DNA of 64,000 nt, taken from Reyranella sp. (lineage in GTDB: Bacteria > Pseudomonadota > Alphaproteobacteria > Reyranellales > Reyranellaceae). The DNA lies in the NCBI RefSeq assembly GCF_030651995.1, contig NZ_JAUSBN010000025.1, positions 1 through 64,000 of the forward strand. Direction: 5' to 3'. This document shows positions 17,057 to 25,417 of this stretch, piece by piece. Every line of letters starts with the position of its first letter. The stretch's first letter is position 1. The position numbers and the translations under genes were made by a program. The notes under the pieces are model-generated. The model saw only the letters and a program-made list of their open reading frames with translations. It did not search any database and was not told the origin of the DNA.

Positions 17057-17199
17057 GGCCTGTCTCCCGCAGCGATGGCCGAAGGAGGCTTCGTGGATGT
17101 AAAGGGCGTGCTGCTCTGCGCGAAGACGCCGCCCGCGAAGATTACGACGCAGATCACGACGAGCAAGGCATCGACAGTGGCGAAAGTGCGGCGAGACAT
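17053..17199 (-). CDS. Tiny membrane protein (48 aa)
   Basis: ATG 17199 is preceded by GAGAGG. The product starts MSRRTFATVDALLVVICVV and continues into IFAGGVFAQ, so it is either a single TM helix or a signal peptide, followed by a 20-residue Ser/Thr/Pro-rich tail. It resembles the next two small proteins: a basic start, an Asp at the helix entry, then LLVVI. Its stop overlaps the next start. Nothing of this kind is known to me by name. Confidence 0.5.
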   Translation of the reverse strand: MSRRTFATVDALLVVICVVIFAGGVFAQSSTPFTSTKPPSAIAAGDRP

Positions 17200-17212
17200 G
17201 GAACCTCTCGTT

Positions 17213-17230
17213 GTGTTCGTACGAGAACAC
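17213..17230. promoter_or_regulatory. 18-bp inverted repeat upstream of the mini-protein operon
   Basis: GTGTTCGTACGAGAACAC has 6-bp perfect arms around GTACGA. It lies 14-31 bp upstream of the 48-residue ORF start, where it could be an operator or part of an mRNA hairpin near the ribosome-binding site. It does not fit the alphaproteobacterial LexA box (GTTC-N7-GTTC). Confidence 0.4.
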
Positions 17231-17362
17231 TACGGAGAGGCGGCGGCGATCATCCCTTGCGGAAAATCATGCGCGCGGCGTGTGGTCCGAGCTTTGCTCG
17301 GCCCGTTAGCGTCAGGACATCGCTTGCGGTGTCCGGGAGCGCCGGAGAAAGAACAGTAAGCT

Positions 17363-18775
17363 CTAGACGTAGGCGATGCGCAGGATATTGGTCGCGCCGG
17401 GCGTGCCGAACGGAACGCCTGCCGTCACCACGAGCCGCTCGCCTTCCTTGGCGATCATTTCCTGGCGGGCGACTCGTACGGCGCGCTGCACCATGTCGCC
17501 GAAATTGTGGGCGTCTTCGGTCCGCACGGGATGCACGCCCCAGGTCAGGGTCATGCGGCGCGCCGTGTCGATGTTCGGCGTGAGGCAGAGGATGCGGACA
17601 TCGGGACGTTCGCGCGCCGCGCGCAAGGTCGTCGAGCCGGTGTTGGTATAGGTGACGATGGCGGCGGCCGACAATGTGTGGGCGCATTGGCGTGCGGCGG
17701 CACTGATCGCATCGGCCGTCGTCGCCTCGGGTTCGTGCCGGCTCGCGTCCATCAGGCGGCGATAGAGCGGGTCGGCTTCGACGCTCTTCAGTATGCGATC
17801 CATCATCGTGACCGCTTCGAGCGGATAGTTGCCCGAAGCTGATTCGGCGGACAGCATGACGGCGTCGGTGCCGTCATAGACGGCCGTGGCCACGTCGGAC
17901 ACTTCGGCCCGCGTCGGTGTCGGCGCGTTGATCATCGATTCCAGCATCTGCGTCGCCACGATGGTCGGGCGGCCCGCGACCCGGGCGGCGGCGAGGATGC
18001 GCTTCTGCAGCGGCGGGACGGCCTCGGGCGGCATCTCCACGCCGAGGTCGCCGCGCGCGACCATGATGCCGTCGCTCTGCTCGATGATCTCGTCGAGATG
18101 TTCGATCGCCTGCGGCTTCTCGAGCTTGGCCATGACGGCGGCGCGCCCGCCCACCATCTTCTTCAGTTCGGCGATGTCGTTGGCATGCTGCACGAAGGAG
18201 AGGGCGATCCAGTCGACACCCAGAGACAGGCCGAACGCGAGGTCCTTGTGATCCTTCTGTGTCATGGGCGACATCGGCAGGACCAGGTTGGGCAGGTTGA
18301 CGCCCTTGCGGTCGCTGAGGGTGCCGGCGACCTCGGCCTCGGCGTCGATGGTCTCGGCATCGTGCCTCACGATGCGCAGCCGGACCTTGCCGTCGTCGAT
18401 CAGCAACAGCCCATCGGGCTTCGCAGCCTTGAAGATTTCCGGATGGAGCAGGGGGATACGCTTGGCGGTGCCGGGCTCGGCATTCATGTCGAAGCGTACC
18501 GTCTGGCCCTTCTTCAGGACCATCGGCCCCTTGGCGAAGGTGCCGAGGCGCAGCTTGGGGCCCTGAAGATCCAGCAGGATGGCGATCGGGTGCTTGAATT
18601 CCTTCTCGAGCGCGCGCAGCTGCTCGACCCGCTGGCGATGGTCCTCGTGCTGTCCGTGGCTGAAGTTCAGCCGGAAAACGTCGGCGCCCGCTTCGAACAG
18701 GGTCCGCAGGCGCTCCGTGGTCGACGAGGCGGGGCCGAGCGTGGCGACGATCTTGGTGAATCGATTGCGGCGCAT
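17363..18775 (-). CDS. pyk: Pyruvate kinase (TtuE-like)
   Basis: The 470-residue protein opens with RRNRFTKIVATLGPASS and DVFRLNFSHG, and has LDLQGPKLR, the metal/phosphoryl-transfer signature AVMAKLEKPQAI, MVARGDLGVEMP and ATQMLESM. It converts phosphoenolpyruvate and ADP to pyruvate and ATP. It is the last gene of a tight minus-strand operon that begins with glycerate 2-kinase, 9 bp after the ltnD stop. In Agrobacterium tartrate operons the same pair is called ttuD-ttuE, so this copy is probably dedicated to glycerate-derived 2-phosphoglycerate rather than general glycolysis. Confidence 0.93.
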   Translation of the reverse strand: MRRNRFTKIVATLGPASSTTERLRTLFEAGADVFRLNFSHGQHEDHRQRVEQLRALEKEFKHPIAILLDLQGPKLRLGTFAKGPMVLKKGQTVRFDMNAEPGTAKRIPLLHPEIFKAAKPDGLLLIDDGKVRLRIVRHDAETIDAEAEVAGTLSDRKGVNLPNLVLPMSPMTQKDHKDLAFGLSLGVDWIALSFVQHANDIAELKKMVGGRAAVMAKLEKPQAIEHLDEIIEQSDGIMVARGDLGVEMPPEAVPPLQKRILAAARVAGRPTIVATQMLESMINAPTPTRAEVSDVATAVYDGTDAVMLSAESASGNYPLEAVTMMDRILKSVEADPLYRRLMDASRHEPEATTADAISAAARQCAHTLSAAAIVTYTNTGSTTLRAARERPDVRILCLTPNIDTARRMTLTWGVHPVRTEDAHNFGDMVQRAVRVARQEMIAKEGERLVVTAGVPFGTPGATNILRIAYV

Positions 18776-18784
18776 GAGGACAGT

Positions 18785-19699
18785 CTACTTCGAGGGCGAC
18801 GACACTTTGAAGTCACCTGCCTGTTCGTAGACCTTTACGACCGCGGCGTCATCCAGCTTGCCCCAGCCGGCGCCTGCCGCTGCAATGAAGAGCTGATGTG
18901 CGGCAGCGGCAAGAGGCAGCGGCAGTCGCAGTTCGTGGCCCGTGTCGAGCACCAGGCCGAGATCCTTCACGAAGATCTCGACCGCCGAGAGGGGCGAATA
19001 ATCGTCGTCGAGCATGTGCGGCACCCTGTTGCCGAACATCCAGGAATTTCCGGCGCTGGCCGAGATCACTTCATAGACCGCGCGCGTATCGGCACCGGCC
19101 TTGGCCGCGAGCGCCATTGCCTCGGCGGCGGTGGCGATGTGCACGCCGGCGAGGAGCTGGTTCACCGTCTTCACCAGCGAGCCGATGCCGGCCTTGTCGC
19201 CCAGGCGAAAGACTTTCGCCGAGGTCGCGGACAGGATGGACTCGGCCGCGGCGAAGGCTCCTGCATTGCCGGAGGACATGAAGGTGAGTTCACCGGATTC
19301 GGCGCGCGCCCGACCGCCCGACATCGGCGCGTCGAGCAGCTCGTGGCCGGTCGTCGCGAGACGCTCGTCGAGCTTGCGGATGAAGGCGGCGGGGCAGGTG
19401 GCGCACTGCATGACGAGGCCGCCCTTGCGCAGCGTGGCGACCGCACCGCCCTCGCCATAGAGCACCGCTTCGACCTGCTGCGCGTTCACGACGGCAACGA
19501 TGACCACATCGGCGGTCTTCGCGGCTTCCGCGGGTGTCGCGGCCGTCATGCCGCCGGCGGCCACGAAGGCCTCGCGTGCGGTCGCACTGGGGTCGACGCC
19601 GATCACCTTGTGACCATGTTTCAGCAGGTTCTTTGCCATGCCGAGGCCCATCGAGCCCAGGCCCACGAACGCGACGACGGGTGTGTTCTTGTCGGTCAT
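18785..19699 (-). CDS. ltnD: L-threonate dehydrogenase-type oxidoreductase
   Basis: The 304-residue protein is a beta-hydroxyacid dehydrogenase. It has a Rossmann motif (VAFVGLGSMGLGMAKNL), the substrate motif DAPMSGGRARAESGELTFM, the catalytic lysine in GSLVKTVNQLLAG, and a helical C-terminal domain. Together with otnK, otnC and otnI it should oxidise L-threonate (or D-threonate/erythronate) to 2-oxo-tetronate using NAD. The family assignment is strong. The exact stereoisomer is inferred from operon context only. Confidence 0.85.
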   Translation of the reverse strand: MTDKNTPVVAFVGLGSMGLGMAKNLLKHGHKVIGVDPSATAREAFVAAGGMTAATPAEAAKTADVVIVAVVNAQQVEAVLYGEGGAVATLRKGGLVMQCATCPAAFIRKLDERLATTGHELLDAPMSGGRARAESGELTFMSSGNAGAFAAAESILSATSAKVFRLGDKAGIGSLVKTVNQLLAGVHIATAAEAMALAAKAGADTRAVYEVISASAGNSWMFGNRVPHMLDDDYSPLSAVEIFVKDLGLVLDTGHELRLPLPLAAAAHQLFIAAAGAGWGKLDDAAVVKVYEQAGDFKVSSPSK

Positions 19700-19702
19700 G
19701 GC

Positions 19703-20488
19703 TCAGGCCTTGATGCCGTATTTGGCGGCCCAGCCGAGGCCGGCGGCTGTCGTCGTCTTCGGCTTGTATTCGAGGCCGACATAGCCGTCGTAGCCGAGCC
19801 GATCGAGCACATCGAGCAGGTAGAGGTGATTGACCTCGCCGATGTCGGGCTCGTTGCGGTCGGGATTGCCTGCGATCTGCACGTGCGAGGTGATCGGGAA
19901 GAGGCGCTCCATGCGCTTCTGGAGATCGCCCTCGGTGACCTGCAGGTGATAGAGGTCGAGCTGCAGGCGCAGATGCGGTGCGCCGACCTCGTCGATGATC
20001 GCCTTCACCTGGTCGGTCGTGTTGGTGAAATAGCCGGGAATGTCGCGATGGTTGATCGGCTCCAGCACGACGGTGATGCCGGTCTTGGCCGTGCGGTCGC
20101 AGATCTTCTTCAGGTTCGATATGAAGGTGCGGTGCATCGCCTTCACGTCGGCGCCAGGCGCGATCATGCCGGACATGACGTGCAGGGTCCGGCATTCGAG
20201 GACCCGGGCATAATCCAGCGCCTTGTCGATGGCGGCGGCGAACTCGGCCTCGCGGCCGGGAAGGGCGGCCAGTCCACGCTCGCCCTTGCTGGCATCGCCC
20301 GGCGGCAGGTTGAACAGCGCCTGCGTGAGCTTGTGCTTCTTCAGTTCGGCGGCGATCTCGGCGGCCGGCGCTTCATAGGGAAACAGGATCTCGACGGCCT
20401 TGAAACCGTGCGCCGCCGCGGCGCCGAAACGCTGCAGGAACGGCACTTCCTGGTAGATCCACGAAAGATTGGCGGCGAGCTTGGGCAT
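19703..20488 (-). CDS. otnI: 2-oxo-tetronate isomerase
   Basis: The 261-residue TIM-barrel protein belongs to the hydroxypyruvate isomerase-like family. It has LSWIYQEVPFLQRF at the start, a metal-binding Glu in VVLEPINHRDIPGYF, LQLDLYHLQ with an Asp and a His ligand, and VGLEYKP near the end. In the characterised pathway OtnI interconverts 2-oxo- and 3-oxo-tetronate. The gene lies 3 bp upstream of ltnD. Confidence 0.87.
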   Translation of the reverse strand: MPKLAANLSWIYQEVPFLQRFGAAAAHGFKAVEILFPYEAPAAEIAAELKKHKLTQALFNLPPGDASKGERGLAALPGREAEFAAAIDKALDYARVLECRTLHVMSGMIAPGADVKAMHRTFISNLKKICDRTAKTGITVVLEPINHRDIPGYFTNTTDQVKAIIDEVGAPHLRLQLDLYHLQVTEGDLQKRMERLFPITSHVQIAGNPDRNEPDIGEVNHLYLLDVLDRLGYDGYVGLEYKPKTTTAAGLGWAAKYGIKA

Positions 20489-20501
20489 TCTTCTTGTCCG
20501 A

Positions 20502-21149
20502 TCAGGAAGGATAGGCTTCTTCGACGTCGCGCACCTGGGCGTCCGAGAGGGTGCGTAGCTTGAATCCCTGCAGCAGCAGGTGGAGCTTGGCCGTTTCCTC
20601 CAGCTCCTCGATCGAGGCGGAGGCGGCCGACAGCGAGGTTCCGGCGACGACCGGACCGTGATTGGCCAGCAGCACGGCGCGATGGCCCTTGGCGTATTCG
20701 CGAATGGCGTCGGCGAGCTTGGGATCGCCCGGCTTGAAATAGGGCACCAGTGGCAGCTTGCCGACCCGCATCACGAAGTAGGGCGTGATCGGCGGCAGGG
20801 TCGTCTCGGCATTGTGATGGCAGGACGGGTCGAGGCAGGAGATCGCCACGGCATGCGTGCAGTGAAGATGGACGATGGCGCCGTCCTTGGGCCGCACGTC
20901 GTAGACCGAGCGATGCAGCAGCGCTTCCTTGGTCGGCGGATCGCCGGCGACATGCTTGCCCGAGAGATCGATCTTGGAGAGTTGGCCGGGCTCGAGTTCG
21001 CCCAGCGAGGAGTTGGTCGGCGTCATCAGCCAGCCATCGGCCACCCTCGCGCTGATGTTGCCGGAGGTGCCGGGGCAAAGGCCCCGCGCGGCGAGCTTGG
21101 CGCCCAGCGCGCAGATCTGCTCGCGGATCTTGGTTTCTGCGGTGCTCAT
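20502..21149 (-). CDS. otnC: 3-oxo-tetronate 4-phosphate decarboxylase
   Basis: The 215-residue protein is a class II aldolase/adducin-family enzyme: GTSGNIS for phosphate binding, IVHLHCTHAVAISC with two metal-ligand histidines, a catalytic acidic residue in the PTKEALLH segment, and LANHGPVV with the third zinc-ligand histidine. It decarboxylates 3-oxo-tetronate 4-phosphate to dihydroxyacetone phosphate and CO2. It overlaps otnK by 4 bp. Confidence 0.88.
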   Translation of the reverse strand: MSTAETKIREQICALGAKLAARGLCPGTSGNISARVADGWLMTPTNSSLGELEPGQLSKIDLSGKHVAGDPPTKEALLHRSVYDVRPKDGAIVHLHCTHAVAISCLDPSCHHNAETTLPPITPYFVMRVGKLPLVPYFKPGDPKLADAIREYAKGHRAVLLANHGPVVAGTSLSAASASIEELEETAKLHLLLQGFKLRTLSDAQVRDVEEAYPS

Positions 21150-22402
21150 AGCCGGTCGAATGCCTTGGTGAAGAAATCAGGGGCGCCGAAATTGCCGGAC
21201 TTCAGCGCGAGCAGGAGCGGTCTGGCGCCCACGGATGCCGTCCATGGCACGCCGGGATCGATCTCGGGGCCGATGCGGAGCGCCGTGACGTCGAGCGTGC
21301 CCACGACGGCGCCCGAGGTTTCGCCACCCGCGACGACGAGGCGGCCGACACCAGCCTCGACGAGTCCGCGGGCCAACGCCGCCATCGTCTTCTCGATCGC
21401 CTGGCTCGATTTCTCGATGCCGTACTTGGCCTGCAGCGCCTTCACCGCCTCGGGCGTGTCGCTGGCCGACAGCAGGATCGGCTCCTTGCCGAGTTTGTCC
21501 TTGGCCCAGGCGAGCGCCTTGCCGGCCACGTCTTCGCCGCGGCAGATCGCATCCGTGTCGAGAGCGAGATGCGCGCCCTTGAAGGCCTTGATCTGGCCGA
21601 GTGTCGCCGCGGAGCAGGAGCCGGCAAGGACGGCCGAAGCGCCTTCTGTCTTCGGCAGCGCATCTGCGCCGGAGCGATGGGCCATCAGGCCGCGGCGGCG
21701 ATAGGCGGCGGGTAGGCCGAGCGCCACGCCCGAGCCGCCCGTGACGAGGGTGTCGTCACCGATCGCTTCTCCGATGATGCCGAGATCGGTGTCGGCCACC
21801 GCATCGACCACGACATGCCGAACGCCGTCTGCAGCGAGCCTGTCGAGCGCTTCACGCAGGACGGCAGAGCCCGACTGGACCTGCTTCAAAGGCACGAGGC
21901 CGACCTTGTGCGGCGTCTGCCGCGCCAGCACGCGCACCAAGCTGGCATCCGTCATCGGAGTCAGCGGATGGTGCCTCATGTGCGAGTCCGACAGCAGCAC
22001 GTCGCCCACGAACAGGTGGCCGAAGAAGATCGTGCGGCCGTTCACCGGAAAGGCAGGGCAGTAGATCGCCTGCTTCGCCTTCAGCGCATCGAGCAGTGCG
22101 TCGCCCACCGGGCCGATGTTGCCGGCGTCGGTCGAATCGAAGGTCGAGCAGTACTTGAAGAAGAAGCGAACGCAGCCCGCGTCCTGTAGGACCTTCAGCG
22201 CGGCGAGCGATTGGGCGACCGCGTCGGCCGCCGGGATCGAGCGTGTCTTCAGTGCGACGACGACGGCATCGACGTCGCCGGGGATCGTACCCTTCGCCGG
22301 CACGCCGATTGTCTGGATCGTGCGCATGCCGCCTTTGACGAGCATGCCCGCGATGTCGGTTGCGCCGGTGAAATCGTCGGCGATCACTCCGAGAATGGCC
22401 AT
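21146..22402 (-). CDS. otnK: 3-oxo-tetronate kinase (DUF1537 family)
   Basis: The 418-residue protein has the four-carbon acid sugar kinase layout: an N-terminal domain starting GVIADDFTGATDIAG, a middle LVPLKQVQSGSAVLREAL segment, and a C-terminal nucleotide-binding domain with VAGGETSGAVV. It phosphorylates 3-oxo-tetronate at C4 with ATP before OtnC acts. Start ATG 22402 is 8 bp after the GFA-family gene. Confidence 0.9.
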   Translation of the reverse strand: MAILGVIADDFTGATDIAGMLVKGGMRTIQTIGVPAKGTIPGDVDAVVVALKTRSIPAADAVAQSLAALKVLQDAGCVRFFFKYCSTFDSTDAGNIGPVGDALLDALKAKQAIYCPAFPVNGRTIFFGHLFVGDVLLSDSHMRHHPLTPMTDASLVRVLARQTPHKVGLVPLKQVQSGSAVLREALDRLAADGVRHVVVDAVADTDLGIIGEAIGDDTLVTGGSGVALGLPAAYRRRGLMAHRSGADALPKTEGASAVLAGSCSAATLGQIKAFKGAHLALDTDAICRGEDVAGKALAWAKDKLGKEPILLSASDTPEAVKALQAKYGIEKSSQAIEKTMAALARGLVEAGVGRLVVAGGETSGAVVGTLDVTALRIGPEIDPGVPWTASVGARPLLLALKSGNFGAPDFFTKAFDRL

Positions 22403-22410
22403 GCGCGACC

Positions 22411-22830
22411 CTAGGCGATCACGGTTGCGGGCATCCAGAACTTTCGGCGTCTGGATCGGCGCTTCACCTCGTCTTCGCCGTCGTAATGATGCAACGGCGG
22501 TGCAGCATCGAAGGTGTCGCGAATGTCGAGCGAATTGACGTTAACGATGCCGATGGCGCCGTTTTCCTCGGGCATCACGGCACCAACATAGGCACCGCAT
22601 TTTGCGCAGAGGAGGTAGTCGGTGATGCCCAGGCCGAAGTGATAGCGGGAGAGGGCGCCGGGCGCGGCCCGGAATTCGACGGTGCCGCCGCGATCGCCCA
22701 TGGTACGGGCGCCGTGGCGGCGGCAGAAGCTGCAGCCGCAGCGGCCGACCCGCATCTCCTCGGGTTTCTTGTCGGAGGTGAGCGTGATCGCGATCGCGCC
22801 GCAGTGGCAGGAACCGGGGTAGGTTGTCAT
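22411..22830 (-). CDS. GFA/CENP-V family zinc protein
   Basis: The 139-residue protein has the GFA zinc-binding pattern CHCGAIA, CGCSFCRRHGA and LLCAKCGAYVG. Relatives bind zinc or glutathione adducts, and the best-known member is Gfa of Paracoccus, once described as glutathione-dependent formaldehyde-activating enzyme. Which reaction this one performs is unclear. It sits inside the threonate/glycerate operon (4-bp overlap with the kinase, 8 bp before otnK), so a role with a reactive aldehyde or oxo-acid intermediate is possible but unproven. Confidence 0.8.
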   Translation of the reverse strand: MTTYPGSCHCGAIAITLTSDKKPEEMRVGRCGCSFCRRHGARTMGDRGGTVEFRAAPGALSRYHFGLGITDYLLCAKCGAYVGAVMPEENGAIGIVNVNSLDIRDTFDAAPPLHHYDGEDEVKRRSRRRKFWMPATVIA

Positions 22831-24104
22831 GGCGCGATCAGCGTGACCCTGAAGTCGTTGACGTTGGTCCGCGTCGGGCCGGTGACGAGGCCGTCACCCA
22901 GCATCCCGAAGAAGCCGTGCCCGTCATTGTCGTCGAGCATGGCCTGCGGATCGCGCCCCTTGGCGCGCGCCCGGGCAAGCGTGTCGGGCGTGAACACCGC
23001 GCCGGCAATGTCTTCGGCACCGTCCACGCCGTCGGTATCGGCCGACAGGCCCCAGATGCCCGCCGCGCCGTCCGCCGCGATGGCCTCGGCCAGCAGATAC
23101 TCGACATTGCGGCCGCCGCGGCCCTTGCCGCGTACGGTGACGGTGGTCTCGCCACCGGACAGGATCGCCACCGGCTTGCCGCCGCGCTTGGCGATCTCGA
23201 GGGCCTGGCGCGCGTGAGCGGCGCCCAACTCGCGGGCCTCGCCTTCGAGATTGTCGCCCAGCATGACAACCTCGATGCCGTGCGCCTTTGCAACGTCGGC
23301 AGCAGCCTCGAGCGAGCGCTGGGGCGTCGCCACCATGATCGTCTCGACGTTGGCGAGGCGCGGATCGCCCGGTTTCGGCGTCTCTTCGATGCGGCCGGCG
23401 GCACCCTCCTGGAGGTGTCTCAGCACGGCAGGCGGCGGGTCGATGCGGTACTTCGCAAGGACGGCAAGCGCATCGGCGAAGGTCGTCTTGTCGGCGACCG
23501 TCGGTCCCGAGCCGATGACGCCGGGATCGTCATTCGGCACGTCGGAGATCAGCCAGGAAAGCACGCTCGCCGGCTGGGCGGCGATGGCAAGACGGCCTCC
23601 CTTGATCGCCGAGAGGTGTTTTCGCACCGTGTTCATCTCGACAATGTTGGCGCCCGATTTCAGCAGCGCGCGGTTGACCTCCTGCTTGTCGTTCAAGCTG
23701 AGACCGGGGGCCGGCAGCGCGAGCAGGGCCGAGGCGCCGCCGGAGATCAGGCAGAGCACAAGGTCGTCGGCGCTCAGTCCTTGCACGCGCTCGTAGATGC
23801 GGCCGGCGGCTTCGCGGCCCTTGTCGTCGGGAACGGGGTGCGCGGCTTCGACGATCTCGATGCGCCTGCAGGTTTCGCCGTAGCCGTAGCGGGTGACCAC
23901 CAGCCCGTCGAGCGGATGCGGCCACTGGTCCTCGACGGCGCGCGCCATGGCGGCACTCGCCTTGCCGGCGCCGATCACGATGGTCCGGCCCTTGGGTGGC
24001 TGCAGTCTCTCGATGTAGGGCGCAAGGCAGGTGGCGGGGCGGGCGGCGGCGAGCGCGGCATCGAAGAGGGCGCGCAGCACGGCGCGGGCGTCGGCATCTT
24101 TCAT
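22827..24104 (-). CDS. ttuD: Glycerate 2-kinase, MOFRL/TtuD family
   Basis: The 425-residue protein has the DUF4147 N-terminal domain (IVIGAGKASAAMA, LCLISGGASALL) and the C-terminal MOFRL domain (LSGGETTVTVRGKGRGGRNVEYLLA). Family members phosphorylate D-glycerate to 2-phosphoglycerate. Older annotations call them hydroxypyruvate reductase. It is the first gene of the operon ending in pyruvate kinase, which would take the 2-phosphoglycerate (after enolase) to pyruvate. ATG 24104 (MKDADARAVL) is chosen over the longer reading to 24164, which would overlap the divergent gene at 24134. Confidence 0.87.
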   Translation of the reverse strand: MKDADARAVLRALFDAALAAARPATCLAPYIERLQPPKGRTIVIGAGKASAAMARAVEDQWPHPLDGLVVTRYGYGETCRRIEIVEAAHPVPDDKGREAAGRIYERVQGLSADDLVLCLISGGASALLALPAPGLSLNDKQEVNRALLKSGANIVEMNTVRKHLSAIKGGRLAIAAQPASVLSWLISDVPNDDPGVIGSGPTVADKTTFADALAVLAKYRIDPPPAVLRHLQEGAAGRIEETPKPGDPRLANVETIMVATPQRSLEAAADVAKAHGIEVVMLGDNLEGEARELGAAHARQALEIAKRGGKPVAILSGGETTVTVRGKGRGGRNVEYLLAEAIAADGAAGIWGLSADTDGVDGAEDIAGAVFTPDTLARARAKGRDPQAMLDDNDGHGFFGMLGDGLVTGPTRTNVNDFRVTLIAP

Positions 24105-24133
24105 TTGCCCGATCTTCGCACTATAGGGGCGCG

Positions 24134-24907
24134 ATGCAACCGTTGCTCCGGCCGGGCGATCCACCGCCGTTCTCCGTCTTCAACGAACAGGGCCGGGCGC
24201 CGCTGTTGCTGCTGTGCGATCACGCCAGCAAGGCAGTGCCGCAGGCGCTGGGCGATCTCGGCATTCCAGAGAGCGAACTGGCGCGGCACATCGGCTGGGA
24301 CATCGGCGGACTCGACGCAGCGATCGAACTGGCGAAAGTGCTCGATGCGCCGCTGGTCTCTTCCGGCTACTCGCGGCTGGTGATCGACTGCAATCGCTGG
24401 CCGGGCGGCGAGGGCTCGACGCCGGAGATCAGCGACGAAACCGTCATACCGGCCAATCAGGGCCTCACCCGGGAACAGGTCGAGGCCCGGGCCGAAGCCT
24501 GCTTCTGGCCCTATCATCGCGAGGTCGACCGGCTGCTCGACGCGATGACCGAAGGCGGGCGTACGGTCTGCCTGCTGGTGGTGCACAGCTTCACGCCGGT
24601 GATGAAGGGCTTCGTGCGTCCCTGGCATGTCGGCGTGCTGTGGAACGACGATCCGCGCCTGCCCGAGCCGCTTCTGGCCGAGCTGCGCCGCGACCCGACG
24701 CTGGTGGTGGGCGACAACGAGCCCTATTCGGCGCGCGCGGCCTACGAATACACGTTGACCGCCCATGCCCGGCCGCGGGCGCTGCCGCATTGTTCGCTGG
24801 AGGTGCGCCAGGATCTGATGGGCACGCCGGACGACGCGCGCGCCTGGGGGCGTAGAGTGGCGCCCGCGATCTCGGCTTCCGTCAAGAAGGCTTTGGCGTC
24901 TGGTTAA
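24134..24907 (+). CDS. N-formylglutamate amidohydrolase family protein
   Basis: The 257-residue protein has the FGase-family features LLLLCDHASKAVP, a WDIGG...L segment, SGYSRLVIDCNRW, LVVHSFTP, and C-terminal ALPHCSLEVRQDLM. Family members release formate from N-formylglutamate in histidine catabolism, or act on related N-formyl or N-acyl amino acids. No hut genes are near, so the substrate is unknown. It is divergent from the glycerate kinase gene with only 29 bp between starts. Confidence 0.82.
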   Translation: MQPLLRPGDPPPFSVFNEQGRAPLLLLCDHASKAVPQALGDLGIPESELARHIGWDIGGLDAAIELAKVLDAPLVSSGYSRLVIDCNRWPGGEGSTPEISDETVIPANQGLTREQVEARAEACFWPYHREVDRLLDAMTEGGRTVCLLVVHSFTPVMKGFVRPWHVGVLWNDDPRLPEPLLAELRRDPTLVVGDNEPYSARAAYEYTLTAHARPRALPHCSLEVRQDLMGTPDDARAWGRRVAPAISASVKKALASG

Positions 24908-24967
24908 GCCTGCAGCCCGAGCCTATATCCAGAATACAACATCGGCCTGCATCCCCAGGAGACGACC

Positions 24968-25264
24968 ATGGATGACAAGACCCGTACCGAACTGGAAGCC
25001 GCCGCCTTCCGGCGTCTGGTATCGCACCTTCAGGAGCGGACCGACGTTCAGAACATCGACCTGATGAACCTGGCCGGATTCTGCCGGAACTGCCTGTCGC
25101 GCTGGTATCGCGAGGAGGCCGGCAAGCAGGGCATCGAGGTCGCCGATCCGAAGGCCCGCGAGATCGTCTACGGCATGCCCTACGACGAGTGGAAGGCCAA
25201 GCACCAGAAGGATGCGTCGGCCGACCAGAAGAAGGCCTTCGACAAGGCCCATAAGCACGGCTGA
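24968..25264 (+). CDS. DUF1244 domain protein
   Basis: The 98-residue protein has the DUF1244 core LVSHLQERTDVQNIDLMNLAGFCRNCLSRWY, followed by VYGMPYDEWKAKHQ and a lysine-rich tail. The family is common in Proteobacteria. Its function is unknown, and the conserved cysteines (FCRNC) could bind a metal. AGGAGACGACC precedes ATG 24968. It follows the N-formylglutamate amidohydrolase gene by 60 bp in the same direction. Confidence 0.88.
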   Translation: MDDKTRTELEAAAFRRLVSHLQERTDVQNIDLMNLAGFCRNCLSRWYREEAGKQGIEVADPKAREIVYGMPYDEWKAKHQKDASADQKKAFDKAHKHG

Positions 25265-25281
25265 ATCACCGACACCAACCT

Positions 25282-25390
25282 CATGCTGAGGAGCGCTCCG
25301 ACGGAGCGCGTCTCGAAGCATGGGCACGAGCACCACGCTTGTTGCCCATCCTTCGAGAGGGTCGCTGCGCGACCTCCTCAGATGAGGTGG
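25282..25390. repeat. Palindromic repeat in a convergent gap
   Basis: The arms CCTCATGCTGAGGAGCG (left) and GACCTCCTCAGATGAGG (right) match the core of the element at 1651-1757, including the inner CTTCGAGA and GGTCGCTGCGCGACC segments. It lacks the CCGGAAATGAA ends seen at 1617 and 4520. It sits between convergent DUF1244 and marR genes and could serve as a two-way terminator. Confidence 0.75.
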
Positions 25391-25417
25391 TGCGGGTCTG
25401 CTTGAAGTGGAAAGGCT

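Noticed and set aside
17213-17230. LexA (SOS) box
   Set aside because: The alphaproteobacterial box is GTTC-N7-GTTC in direct orientation. Here the arms are inverted with a 6-bp spacer.
18098-20563. 821-codon plus-strand ORF
   Set aside because: It spans the opposite strand of pyk, ltnD and otnI, all with clear catalytic motifs. Its composition (Arg/Gly/His-rich) is typical of GC-rich antisense frames.
22824-24383. 519-codon plus-strand ORF
   Set aside because: It is antisense to glycerate kinase, and its end overlaps a different frame of the N-formylglutamate amidohydrolase gene.
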